From Methanomicrobia archaeon (GTDB taxonomy: Archaea; Methanobacteriota_B; Thermococci; Methanofastidiosales; B48-G16): a DNA stretch of 7,273 bases. The position numbers were made by a program, and so were the translations under genes. This document shows, in pieces, positions 1-5,552 of this stretch (the stretch's first letter is position 1; every line of letters starts with the position of its first letter). The notes beneath the pieces were generated by a model, which was given only the letters and a program-made list of their open reading frames with translations, made no database searches and was not told the DNA's origin. The stretch spans positions 1-7,273 of the forward strand of contig JAGLWR010000052.1 in the NCBI GenBank assembly GCA_023133315.1, written 5' to 3'.

Positions 1-87
1 GAGATTTGCTCCATTTTCACTCATGTCCCCGCTGAGGATGAACCAAACCTTCGGCTTGGTCCATTTCTCGACGGGCCCACTAACCAT
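1..87 (-). CDS. 5' end of an unrecognised gene (runs off the left edge)
   Basis: An open frame on the minus strand starts at an ATG at 87 and runs out of the window, giving 29 residues (begins MVSGPVEKWTKPKVWFILSG). The codons are balanced and the sequence goes from a polar Trp/Lys/Pro start to a short hydrophobic beta-like strand (KVWFILSGD), as at the first strand of an alpha/beta domain. A TATA-like box lies about 45-55 bp upstream. A GGAG at 113-116 is too far from the ATG to be its ribosome site. I do not recognise the family from so short a piece. It could belong to a nucleotide-binding fold, but that is only a guess. Confidence 0.55.
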   Translation of the reverse strand, partial: MVSGPVEKWTKPKVWFILSGDMSENGANL

Positions 88-130
88 TTTCTTTTCAAAA
101 GAAAAAACGGTTCTCCAAAAAAGAAAATAA

Positions 131-142
131 ATTATTTAAAAA
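131..142 (-). promoter_or_regulatory. TATA box for the partial gene at the left edge
   Basis: On the minus strand this reads TTTTTAAATAAT, a good archaeal TATA box. A start site about 26 bp further on would fall near 111, leaving a leader of about 24 nt before the ATG at 87. It sits in the short gap after the end of the neighbouring gene, so the two genes are probably transcribed separately. The T-runs here may also end transcription of the gene upstream. Confidence 0.45.
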
Positions 143-167
143 GAATAATTAAATGGACGCTTTTTTA

Positions 168-1229
168 TTAGAGTTTGAGACGTATCTCCCACGTCGTTGT
201 CGTTCCGTCACTGTATTTGTTTGTCAATACGAACGTTTTGAGTAGATACATACCGGTAGGAAATTCTAAAGCTAATCTAAAGCCCTCCTTTGGATTTAAA
301 ATCACTGCGCCAGTGAAATAATCTTTAAAACCTTCTTCAGGATCTTTGGGACCAAATATGATATATGAATAGGGATCTCGGAAACGGCAATCATAAGAGT
401 TATCATTCGAATCAATCACTCGTATCTCTACTGGATTCCACAGTATCTCACCTTTTGTTAAATTCCCAAAAAATACCTCGACACAGTAGCCTCCATGATC
501 TGATTTAAATACGCTCATTACGGTGACGCTTAGTTTTCCATCATCTAATTGTTTATTCATTTCTCCTGTTAACGTGATGTGCTCAGGTGTTGTGGTCGTC
601 GGTGGCGGAGTAGTTGTCGGCTTTGCTGTAGTAGGAACTGGAGTGGTCGTGGGAGGGGTTGTAGGTGGCGGAGTAGTTGTCGGCTTTGGAGTAGTAGGAG
701 TGACCGTGGTCGTAGGTGTTGATGTTGTAGGAGCCGTAGTTGTTGGCAAAGGAGTTGTCGGAGTTTCTTTTGGGGTAGGAATATTGAGACATGTACCGAC
801 TACTATAATAATGGCAAACAGAGCAAGTAAAGATCTTTTTTTTGTTTTGAAGAGTTCGTTTAAAATATTTCTTTTAGGTTTTTTGACTTTTTTTGAAAAA
901 CTATATCCACAATTTTCACAGAATAAAGAATCTTCTTTATTTGGAGATCTACATTTTGGACAGTATCTGATCTTCTCTTGAAGCTTCTTTTTCACTTTTT
1001 TTTCTATTTTTCCTTTCATCTCCTCTTTTTCTATTTCTCTTATCTTTTGGGAATAATTTACAAAGAACTCGTCTGATATAGAATCCTCTGAATAAGCTTT
1101 GAATAAGGACTTTTCCAACTCTTTTTTCAAATTTTCAAATTCCTCTTTATTGATCTTCTTTTTGTTTTTTACCAAGTGATTATACAATTCTTCAATTCCT
1201 TTTTTCTCTGTTGATTTTTCTTTGTTCAT
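168..1229 (-). CDS. Membrane-anchored zinc-ribbon protein with Thr/Pro stalk and extracellular domain
   Basis: 353 aa from the ATG at 1229; an in-frame TTG at 1238 is possible, but the TATA box predicts transcription from about 1234, so a leaderless ATG is preferred. Order of parts: a charged, helical N-terminus (about 1-85) rich in Lys/Glu; a four-cysteine zinc ribbon CPKC...CENC (about 90-107); a Lys/Arg-rich stop (KTKKR); one membrane helix (about 133-150); a Thr/Pro linker (about 152-216); and a C-terminal domain of about 135 residues with alternating hydrophobic strands, similar in feel to DUF4352/Telokin-like surface domains (LSVTVMSVF, YCVEVFFGNL, FRLALEFPTG). Positive charges before the helix put the zinc ribbon in the cytoplasm and the stalk and beta domain outside. 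The stalk is typical of O-glycosylated archaeal surface proteins. Function is unknown; sensing or envelope attachment is possible. The domain name is from memory of sequence style, not a search. Confidence 0.85.
   Translation of the reverse strand: MNKEKSTEKKGIEELYNHLVKNKKKINKEEFENLKKELEKSLFKAYSEDSISDEFFVNYSQKIREIEKEEMKGKIEKKVKKKLQEKIRYCPKCRSPNKEDSLFCENCGYSFSKKVKKPKRNILNELFKTKKRSLLALFAIIIVVGTCLNIPTPKETPTTPLPTTTAPTTSTPTTTVTPTTPKPTTTPPPTTPPTTTPVPTTAKPTTTPPPTTTTPEHITLTGEMNKQLDDGKLSVTVMSVFKSDHGGYCVEVFFGNLTKGEILWNPVEIRVIDSNDNSYDCRFRDPYSYIIFGPKDPEEGFKDYFTGAVILNPKEGFRLALEFPTGMYLLKTFVLTNKYSDGTTTTWEIRLKL
601..688 (-). repeat. 63-bp period repeat coding the Thr/Pro stalk
   Basis: The 25-bp segment at 601-625 recurs exactly at 664-688, a spacing of 63 bp or 21 codons, so the frame is kept. 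It encodes the repeated KPTTTPPPTT motif of the surface stalk. The stalk has probably grown by tandem duplication, and its length may vary between strains. The opposite strand of this stretch is an artefactual Val/Gly-rich open frame. Confidence 0.85.
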
Positions 1230-1257
1230 AATTCTCAATATTGCATCCTATCTTATC

Positions 1258-1263
1258 TATAAA
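1258..1263 (-). promoter_or_regulatory. TATA box of the zinc-ribbon membrane protein
   Basis: TTTATA on the minus strand, centred about 31 bp before the ATG at 1229. The expected start of transcription is about 1234, so the mRNA would have almost no leader. This supports the ATG rather than the upstream TTG as the start codon. Confidence 0.5.
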
Positions 1264-1291
1264 TACGTTTCTTTCTAAAAAATTTTTTTGA

Positions 1292-1669
1292 TTATATACC
1301 AAATATCGCACCAATACAGGCCATTATGAAAACAGCCAAAAAGAATATTCCAACAAGGATTAGTAGCCAAGCATAATCTGTCATAAATCGTTCATCTGGA
1401 TTACGTGGCCATAACCAAAATGGAGAATCCGTAGGATCTACATACCATCTCCGATATTTTATAAATCTTCTGGAATTCAGGATGAAAAAGATACAAACAA
1501 GGGGCCAACCGATGAAAAGAGCAAGATTCAAAACAACATCTTCATATCCACAAATTAATAGAACTGAAATTAAAATTGCAATTGAAATTCCAATAATGAC
1601 TTTCAATTTAGAGATCTTTTCCGTTTCTTCTTTATTTCCTTTCTCTTTTCTGGATTTCTCCCTTTCCAT
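1292..1669 (-). CDS. Small three-helix membrane protein, unknown function
   Basis: 125 aa. The first 22 residues are almost all charged (MEREKSRKEKGNKEE...), followed by three hydrophobic segments at about 24-40, 47-65 and 98-122. A polar, aromatic loop (RRFIKYRRWYVDPTDSPFWLWPRNPDERF) joins the second and third helices. No catalytic or metal motif is visible. The N-terminus is likely cytoplasmic because of its charge. The ATG at 1669 lies about one base from the transcript start predicted from the TATA box at 1692-1700, so the message is probably leaderless. It is followed at 62 bp by the zinc-ribbon membrane protein, which has its own promoter. I do not recognise a family; a partner for the neighbouring membrane protein is conceivable but unsupported. 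Confidence 0.8.
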   Translation of the reverse strand: MEREKSRKEKGNKEETEKISKLKVIIGISIAILISVLLICGYEDVVLNLALFIGWPLVCIFFILNSRRFIKYRRWYVDPTDSPFWLWPRNPDERFMTDYAWLLILVGIFFLAVFIMACIGAIFGI

Positions 1670-1691
1670 AGAAATGAGTATATTCTTATAG

Positions 1692-1700
1692 TATAAAAAT
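1692..1700 (-). promoter_or_regulatory. TATA box of the three-helix membrane protein
   Basis: ATTTTTATA on the minus strand, centred near 1696. A start about 26 bp away coincides with the ATG at 1669, which is the usual geometry of a leaderless archaeal gene. Confidence 0.6.
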
Positions 1701-1788
1701 TTTTCTTACTCAAAAACCCATTTACATCCCATATATCATTGGGGTGTCTAGATGAGGACTCTCTTAATTTTCTCAACGCCACCTCAAT

Positions 1789-1807
1789 CTTAGGAAAACC
1801 TTAAATA
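1789..1807 (+). promoter_or_regulatory. Promoter with CTTAGGAAAACC box
   Basis: CTTAGGAAAACC followed directly by TTAAATA. The same arrangement, CCTAGGGAAACC then TTTAAAAA, recurs at 2206-2225 before the small zinc-ribbon gene. The predicted start is about 1829, right at an ATG that opens only a 17-codon frame (1828-1881), and right before the first hairpin module. The product is more likely a short RNA, or the leader of a lost small gene, than a protein. Confidence 0.45.
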
Positions 1808-1827
1808 AGATTCCCACTGTAGAATAT

Positions 1828-1905
1828 ATGAGAGAGGAGAGTTACATAATTGGAGAAAAACTCCTTTTATTTTTTTCATGAATCACTCTGACTCTCCTCT
1901 CCGAC
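1828..1905 (+). other. Hairpin/T-tract module, copy 1 (possible short RNA)
   Basis: An 11-bp inverted repeat (1832-1842 with 1891-1901, GAGAGGAGAGT / ACTCTCCTCTC) encloses a small hairpin GGAG-A5-CTCC (1852-1864) followed by a long T-tract (1865-1876). The inner hairpin plus T-run would end transcription, giving an RNA of about 50 nt from the promoter at 1789-1807. GGAGAG resembles a ribosome binding site, so the module could also be a decayed leader. A diverged second copy lies at 2099-2157. Confidence 0.4.
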
Positions 1906-2098
1906 TTTAGTGTTTTTCCAAGACTCAAAAAACCATTTGCAACCTACAGCAAAGAAATTGAAGAAAAAAAGAGATTTAATTAAATTTTTTTTAAAATTCT
2001 TCAAAAATTCTGAAAATTTTTCATAAAAATAACAGAAAATTTTAAATAGAATTAAGATATATGTCTATTTACTGTTCACTTCGTATACAACCACAATT

Positions 2099-2157
2099 GG
2101 AGAGGAGAAAAAATCCATTTTTTTAACCTCCGTACTTTCGCTATCCTCCTCTCTACT
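2099..2157 (+). other. Hairpin/T-tract module, copy 2
   Basis: Shares with copy 1 the series AATTGGAGA, GGAGAAAAA, TCC, a T-tract, then CTCCTCTC and ACTT, in the same order. GAGAGGAG (2100-2107) pairs with CTCCTCTC (2146-2153). Inside lies AAAAAAT-CC-ATTTTTTT, and GGAG can alternatively pair with CTCC at 2128-2131. A TATA-like TTTAAATA lies upstream at about 2041. No convincing protein frame passes through it. Confidence 0.4.
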
Positions 2158-2184
2158 TCTCTTTTTACCTTAGGAAAATCACAA

Positions 2185-2205
2185 ATGTGAGAACAAAACT
2201 CACAT
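2185..2205 (+). promoter_or_regulatory. Palindromic operator candidate ATGTGAG-N7-CTCACAT
   Basis: A perfect 7-bp inverted repeat with a 7-nt spacer ends 12 bp upstream of the TATA box of the small zinc-protein operon. In archaea a dimeric regulator bound just upstream of the BRE/TATA region usually activates, or competes with TFB. The regulator is not identified. It is flanked on both sides by TAGG-type sequence (CCTTAGG at 2169-2174 and CCTAGG at 2206-2211). Confidence 0.5.
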
Positions 2206-2225
2206 CCTAGGGAAACCTTTAAAAA
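2206..2225 (+). promoter_or_regulatory. Promoter of the small zinc-protein operon
   Basis: CCTAGGGAAACC followed by TTTAAAAA (TATA box at 2218-2225). The expected transcript start is near 2247, so the mRNA would begin around the GGAGAG ribosome site at 2248-2253. The upstream box matches that at 1789-1800, which suggests shared control. Confidence 0.6.
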
Positions 2226-2266
2226 GCGGGAGCACTTTACACAAAAAGGAGAGTAAGGCGAAAAAC

Positions 2267-2404
2267 ATGAAATACTGTAACAACTGTAAGTTCCCAATAA
2301 AAGAAGGAGAAGATATGTATATAGACGGTAGGATATACTGTCCCCAATGTTGGGTTTATTTCGTAGGCAATAGGGAGAGACCAATAGAAGAAGTTGGGAA
2401 ATAG
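2267..2404 (+). CDS. 45-aa zinc-ribbon protein
   Basis: A short frame beginning MKYCNNCKFP and containing CNNC (residues 4-7) and CPQC (25-28), two knuckles spaced 17 residues apart, as in a rubredoxin-like or treble-clef zinc ribbon. The N-terminal Cys pair so close to the start and the total length suggest a single free zinc module, a type common in archaea and their viruses and plasmids as small nucleic-acid or protein-binding adaptors. GGAGAG lies 13 nt before the ATG, and a TATA box with an operator-like palindrome lies upstream. The stop codon is followed after 13 bp by a second tiny gene whose ribosome site overlaps this stop, so the two form an operon. The exact role is unknown. Large minus-strand frames across this stretch are shadows. 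Confidence 0.75.
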   Translation: MKYCNNCKFPIKEGEDMYIDGRIYCPQCWVYFVGNRERPIEEVGK

Positions 2405-2417
2405 GAAGGTCGATAAA

Positions 2418-2504
2418 ATGGAAAAAGAAAATACGTGTCCTGCTTGTGAGATAGCTAAGAAGCTTAAAAGCCTTATAGTGAAAGAAGAAGAGAAAGAAAA
2501 ATGA
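2418..2504 (+). CDS. 28-aa CxxC mini-protein
   Basis: MEKENTCPACEIAKKLKS followed by a Lys/Glu-rich tail ending at TGA 2502-2504. One CPAC pair (residues 7-10) then an amphipathic, charged helix. With two cysteines only, it could bind zinc as a dimer, share a site with the 45-aa zinc protein encoded just upstream, or act as a thiol pair. GGAAGG (2404-2409) begins at the last base of the previous stop and serves as its ribosome site, which argues for real translational coupling. So short a frame could also be a remnant. No known family comes to mind. Confidence 0.55.
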   Translation: MEKENTCPACEIAKKLKSLIVKEEEKEK

Positions 2505-2531
2505 TATTCTGAATAAAAGTGCGTCAAAAAT

Positions 2532-2549
2532 AGCTTTTTTTATTTTTAA
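2532..2549 (+). terminator. T-tract terminator after the mini-protein operon
   Basis: TAGC followed by 13 bases that are all T except one A (2535-2547), about 30 bp after the last stop. Oligo-T stretches end archaeal transcription. No strong hairpin is needed or seen. Confidence 0.55.
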
Positions 2550-2616
2550 GCCTATATTACTCAGTAAAAAAACTATAAAAAATCATAGAGCAGAAAAGAA
2601 AGACATATTTTTGCAC

Positions 2617-3051
2617 TTATCTGCCCACTATACTAGAATTATCTCCCCTTTCTTTAATAACATCCACTATTCTCTGGCAGAAATATGGGGCGACTCTCTG
2701 TGAAAATGTTGCATTGGGATGGGAGTCACCTGATGCGTACTCATCCTTGAAATAAAGTCCTCCTTCAGTTTCCAGTTCATAGAAATCCCAGATGAAGATA
2801 TTGTCTCCTTCTTCACTCCATTCGTTTTTGACCCAGTTAAAAAACTGTCTGGATCTTTGTGCATTCTCTTCAGTAGTTTCACCACGAATTAACGCCGCAC
2901 CCGTCCACACAATGAACTTGGTATTGGGAAATTGCTTCATCTTTTCTTTTAAAGCATTGTACTGAAGTCTATAATTTTCTATGGATTTTGTACTGGAATT
3001 GATCTCCGGCTCTCCCGTGTCTGCTTCAATGTAGCTTACAGGAAAGCAGTG
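2617..3051 (-). pseudogene. SGNH/GDSL-type hydrolase, N-terminus missing
   Basis: The minus-strand frame is open from 3051 (just after a TAA at 3052-3054) to the stop at 2617, 144 codons, with no good start codon near its upstream end; the ATG at 2940 is internal. It reads HCFPVSYIEADTGEPEINSS..., then ENYRLQYNALKEKM, KFIVWTGAAL and SGDSHPN (Asp about 109, His about 111), the order seen in the C-terminal two thirds of SGNH-fold hydrolases. The last motif is the Asp-His block. The N-terminal block with the nucleophilic Ser (GDS) is absent, so the product cannot be an active esterase. The loss is abrupt and lies immediately beside the recombinase promoter. The family call comes from recalled motif patterns and should be read as probable. 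The rest of the gene is not in this window. Confidence 0.7.
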
Positions 3052-3082
3052 TTATATAATTACTAACTTAACTTCCGTAAAC

Positions 3083-3121
3083 TATTTAAAGGGGGGGCGC
3101 GTAGTGTACAATTAGGTGATC
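3083..3121 (+). promoter_or_regulatory. Promoter and ribosome site of the recombinase
   Basis: TATTTAAA (3083-3090) is followed by a run of seven G and, at 3114-3121, by AGGTGATC, an 8-base match to the complement of the archaeal 16S 3' end, two bases from the ATG at 3124. The predicted transcript start is near 3113, so the leader is about the ribosome site only. An AACTAT motif, like those clustered at 6082-6754, overlaps the TATA box at 3080-3085. Confidence 0.65.
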
Positions 3122-3123
3122 TC

Positions 3124-4479
3124 ATGAAAACGAAAAAAAAGCCAAAAAATGCCCCCAATGGAAGAAAATCTGGAGACATGAATGAAGAGAAGCAAAAAGC
3201 AAAAAATAATGATAGTGTGCGAAAATATCTCGACACTAAGAATCCTGGGGCTAAAAGGCACTACAGGCGTGGCTTCGATCTTTACGAGGAGTTCTCAGAT
3301 AGCTCGTTGTATGCACTGTTAATGCAGGTAGATGGTGACAGAAAGAAACCTCTGATGGCTAGGGAGAATCCTGAATTTTCTCAGCTAAACTCCTTTATTG
3401 ACTACTTAGTCAAGGAGAGAAAGCTCGCACCAAAAACGATCCGAGTGATCTTTGCAGGGATCTCAGATTACTTTGATTTTTATGGTGTCCATTTACATAA
3501 GAGGAGACTGAGACTTCCGAAAAACCTACCAAAGGAGAATAATGAGAAAATGAACATAAGAATCCCAGAAGTTCGAAAAATGTTGGAGCACTGCGTATGT
3601 AACAGAGATAAGGCTATAGTCTTATGTTTGTTCCAATCAGGAATGAGTATCAGTGATCTTTTGGCAATGAATGTCGGAGATGTCATAGATGGGGATTCCC
3701 AAACTGGAAGCTTAGATGATCCCCCTATTTTATTTCATAAGGCACGAGTAAAAAACGCAATAAAGTACAGGACTTGCTTTAGCAGGGATGGTTGCAATGC
3801 TGTGAAGAGGTACTTGGAAGAGCGAAAAAGAAAATATGGCCCATATGCTTACATCGATCCTCTCTTTATCAAACTCAGGTCGAAGAACCAAGATAAGAAT
3901 AAAGAGAGACTTGATGTTTTCTCGGTAGATATGGTATTCAAAAAAATAGTGGTTCGTTCTGGTCTTGTCAGTCCAGAAAGACTAAAAGCGGCAGACTTAA
4001 ATCCAGCGAGGCCACATTCCTTGAGGATGGCATTTTCATCAATTCTGAGAGAGAATGGATGTCCTAAAGAAATATCTGATTATCTTATGGGACATAAGAT
4101 TTCCAATGACTCGGCATACCTGAATTTCACAGATGGCCAGCTTAGGGATCTCTACAAAAAATATGAGAAGTTCCTCACTGTAGAGGTAGCACCTATCTTA
4201 GGAGAGAAGGAATTTGGCAAGAAAATAGAGGAGCTCGAAAGCACTACGGCAATGCTTAAATCTCAGTATGAAGCTAATGAAGAGAGACTGGCACGTGCCG
4301 GTGGGACACAGGCAGCAGTGGTGGCTTTACTCCATTATCTCGTTAAGAATAGCAACGACCCAGAGCTTGAGAAGATAGCAGCTAACATCGAGAAAAATCT
4401 AGGGGATCGTGAACTTAGTGAAGCCAGAATCGATGATCTGAAAAAGACAGGCATAAAAAAAATTAAGCTCGCTGACTAA
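3124..4479 (+). CDS. Archaeal tyrosine recombinase / integrase
   Basis: 451 aa. Site-specific recombinases of this family cut and rejoin DNA through a tyrosine-DNA intermediate, usually for integration and excision of mobile elements or resolution of dimers. Visible parts: a basic N-terminus (1-45); a SAM-like core-binding domain (about 85-130, FIDYLVKERKLAPKTIRVIF); a catalytic domain (about 145-350) with a candidate strand Lys at 210, H298-S-L-R301, LMGH (His 324) and the nucleophile Tyr 332 in AYLNFT; and a C-terminal helical, partly coiled-coil tail (about 360-450). The first catalytic Arg is not where expected: the usual G-x-R-x-S-E/D reads GMSISD, with Ser 175 in the Arg position. Similar archaeal integrases may share this, so loss of activity is not certain. 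The start is set by a strong ribosome site; Met 19 is a weaker option. It sits directly beside a truncated hydrolase gene and 97 bp before one copy of a 44-bp direct repeat, which fits a mobile-element end. Confidence 0.9.
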   Translation: MKTKKKPKNAPNGRKSGDMNEEKQKAKNNDSVRKYLDTKNPGAKRHYRRGFDLYEEFSDSSLYALLMQVDGDRKKPLMARENPEFSQLNSFIDYLVKERKLAPKTIRVIFAGISDYFDFYGVHLHKRRLRLPKNLPKENNEKMNIRIPEVRKMLEHCVCNRDKAIVLCLFQSGMSISDLLAMNVGDVIDGDSQTGSLDDPPILFHKARVKNAIKYRTCFSRDGCNAVKRYLEERKRKYGPYAYIDPLFIKLRSKNQDKNKERLDVFSVDMVFKKIVVRSGLVSPERLKAADLNPARPHSLRMAFSSILRENGCPKEISDYLMGHKISNDSAYLNFTDGQLRDLYKKYEKFLTVEVAPILGEKEFGKKIEELESTTAMLKSQYEANEERLARAGGTQAAVVALLHYLVKNSNDPELEKIAANIEKNLGDRELSEARIDDLKKTGIKKIKLAD

Positions 4480-4481
4480 GC

Positions 4482-4494
4482 TTTTCTTTTTTTA
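4482..4494 (+). terminator. T-rich terminator after the recombinase
   Basis: TTTTCTTTTTTT starts three bases after the stop codon. A second T-run (4548-4555) follows about 60 bp later. Confidence 0.5.
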
Positions 4495-4575
4495 AGCACA
4501 GCGAAGAGTAGTTAATACCTTTTTAAGCAAAACTGTGTTAGAATAGCTTTTTTTTACGTTTGGGGTAGGTTAAAA

Positions 4576-4619
4576 CACTAAAATATCGATTCTAAAACTT
4601 TATATCCTTTTAATCGTAA
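4576..4619 (+). repeat. 44-bp direct repeat, copy A
   Basis: Matches 6782-6825 at 36 of 44 bases without gaps, including TCGATTCTAAAAC and TAATCGTAA. Both copies follow an AATAG plus T-tract (4542-4555 and 6749-6760) and a TGGGGTA. It could be an attachment site, an end of an element or a shared 3' signal. Copy A lies just past the recombinase gene. Confidence 0.7.
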
Positions 4620-4876
4620 GGAAGAATAGAAAAATCATGGACACTTAAAGAACGAATGGTTCTGATGTATTCTTGAGTGGTAGCTAATTTTCTTCCCTGA
4701 AAAATTTTGGGGGATGCACAGTGTGGGATAGAAAGTTTTAGATTTTCACAGACCTGAAAATGTAGGGAAGTCGATTTGGGAGAAAATAAGTGGTATGGGT
4801 TGTTGAAACTAGGCGTTGAGAGTTTATAATTTTTAATTAAAAAAAGAAAAAAAGAATAATCATTTTTTATTTTTGT
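4620..4876. other. Gene-free gap
   Basis: No frame of useful length on either strand. It holds a weak hairpin (AGAAC/GTTCT around 4648-4662) and, at 4833-4870, A/T-runs that serve on the minus strand as a T-tract terminator for the membrane protein gene. Nothing else recognised. Confidence 0.4.
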
Positions 4877-5176
4877 CTATAGTCTCGATGCGATAAGAGC
4901 TAACATTGCTAGAAGAGCTCCAGTTTGAAATCCCATTGCCCACCTAGTATCACTACGTAACATTTGATACAGTTCAAGATTGGTTATCCTCCCAGGTGTA
5001 TTTGGGTTCCAGATGGGCATAGTAACAAAAAGCAAAACACACCCCACTGTAATGGCAATCAAAGGGGCCCAGATGGGCATAGTGACGAAAAGCAAAACAC
5101 ACACCAATGTGATGGTAATCAAGGGTAAACTATGAAATGTCTGTGTATTTTTGTGTTGCTCCTTCTTTTCTTTCAT
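4877..5176 (-). CDS. Small membrane protein with duplicated helix
   Basis: 99 aa from the ATG at 5176, chosen because GGAGG (5184-5188) lies 7 nt upstream. The same frame is open to ATGs at 5299 and 5308, which would add 41-44 mostly polar residues, and a TATA box at 5353-5361 could serve that longer form. Two nearly identical hydrophobic segments, LITITLVCVLLFVTMPIW and LIAITVGCVLLFVTMPIW, arise from a tandem 60-bp duplication. They form two membrane helices, followed by a polar loop (NPNTPGRITNLELYQMLRSDTRW) and a C-terminal helix (ALLAMLALIAS). No catalytic motif is present. Convergent with the recombinase. Function unknown; small multi-helix proteins of this kind occur in archaeal mobile elements. 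Confidence 0.7.
   Translation of the reverse strand: MKEKKEQHKNTQTFHSLPLITITLVCVLLFVTMPIWAPLIAITVGCVLLFVTMPIWNPNTPGRITNLELYQMLRSDTRWAMGFQTGALLAMLALIASRL
5009..5128 (-). repeat. Tandem 60-bp duplication inside the membrane protein gene
   Basis: 5009-5068 and 5069-5128 agree at roughly 50 of 60 bases. Several of the differences are silent, so the duplicated helix (CVLLFVTMPIW) is kept. The unit is exactly 20 codons. The duplication is fairly recent and appears maintained by selection on the protein. Confidence 0.85.
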
Positions 5177-5352
5177 TCTCATTCCTCCATTAATATTAAG
5201 GATATTACCAAATCTAACATTCTTCTCCCGAAAACAATATAAAGCTTTCTGTCCATCGGGCATTTTCAATGCTCTTATGTTATGTGATAAAATATTCATT
5301 TTTCTCATCGCTCTTAATTTTATTTCTATTATACACTATTACACATCAATAC

Positions 5353-5361
5353 TATAAAAAC
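5353..5361 (-). promoter_or_regulatory. TATA box upstream of the membrane protein frame
   Basis: Minus strand GTTTTTATA, expected start near 5330, about 22 nt before the upstream ATG at 5308. It supports transcription through the longer form, or through a short leader ORF ahead of the GGAGG-driven start at 5176. A second weaker TATA (CTTTATATT, about 5236-5244) lies closer to the internal start. Confidence 0.4.
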
Positions 5362-5373
5362 TTTTCCAACAGA

Positions 5374-5411
5374 GATTTTTAAATAAGTGTATCATTAACT
5401 GATGAGTTAAT
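5374..5411 (+). promoter_or_regulatory. Divergent promoter with ATTAACT-N4-AGTTAAT palindrome
   Basis: A TATA box (TTTTTAAATA, 5376-5385) points to a transcript start near 5406, inside a perfect 7-bp inverted repeat at 5394-5400 and 5405-5411. An operator over the start site is the usual place for an archaeal repressor. The 7-4-7 layout is the same as in the palindrome at 5682-5699. It is divergent from the membrane-protein promoter. Confidence 0.45.
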
Positions 5412-5438
5412 AACAATCTACACCACCACTCGACACGC

Positions 5439-5552
5439 ATGTTTGCATCAGAACCAAAAAAGAGAGGCTTTTTAAACATAGGCATCAAGAACAATTATAT
5501 GTCTTACCCTCCTTTGGAAGCAGGTTCCTTCTCCTGCTTTCATCTATTCTAG
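5439..5552 (+). CDS. Possible 37-aa ORF
   Basis: ATG at 5439 opens a 37-codon frame (MFASEPKKRGFLNIGIKNNY...) in the gap after the divergent promoter, about 33 nt from the predicted transcript start. No ribosome site stands out before the ATG. Its 3' end overlaps a strong hairpin (5516-5541), so the region may act as RNA instead. No family recognised. Confidence 0.2.
   Translation: MFASEPKKRGFLNIGIKNNYMSYPPLEAGSFSCFHLF
5516..5541 (+). other. 9-bp hairpin, possible RNA element
   Basis: GGAAGCAGG (5516-5524) pairs with CCTGCTTTC (5533-5541) across an 8-nt loop, with one G-T pair. A TATA-like TTTTTAAACA (5469-5478) upstream would start an RNA near 5501, and a T-tract (5592-5597) could end it. 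Could be a small RNA of about 95 nt or only a chance stem within a decayed gene. Confidence 0.3.

Larger units (their letters stand above)
1708..1945. repeat. Pair of 23-bp direct repeats in the non-coding region
   Basis: Positions 1708-1730 and 1923-1945 match at 19 of 23 bases, both beginning ACTCAAAAA and sharing CCATTT. They lie 215 bp apart and flank a tiny promoter-plus-hairpin module. No protein frame runs through either copy (minus-strand frames stop at once). They may be relics of a local duplication. Confidence 0.5.

Noticed and set aside
42..60. Small hairpin ACCAA...TTGGT with TTCG loop
   Set aside because: It falls within an open coding frame; a chance stem is the simpler reading.
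523..981. Plus-strand Val/Gly-rich 152-aa frame
   Set aside because: It is the mirror of the Thr/Pro stalk codons of the minus-strand membrane protein; low-complexity and without a promoter.
1828..1881. 17-codon ORF at the predicted transcript start
   Set aside because: It overlaps the hairpin and T-tract that would end the RNA, and has no protein features; treated as part of an RNA-like module.
2076..2527. Minus-strand frames of 96-102 aa rich in Ser/Phe/Leu
   Set aside because: They are the antisense of purine-rich DNA around the two small plus-strand cysteine proteins, which have ribosome sites and a promoter.
2667..2885. Second minus-strand frame overlapping the hydrolase remnant
   Set aside because: It is the shifted frame of the SGNH-like sequence and shows no motif of its own.
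4585..4598. TCGATTC resembling a tRNA T-loop
   Set aside because: The flanks cannot pair as a T-stem and no acceptor or anticodon arm is present at either repeat copy.
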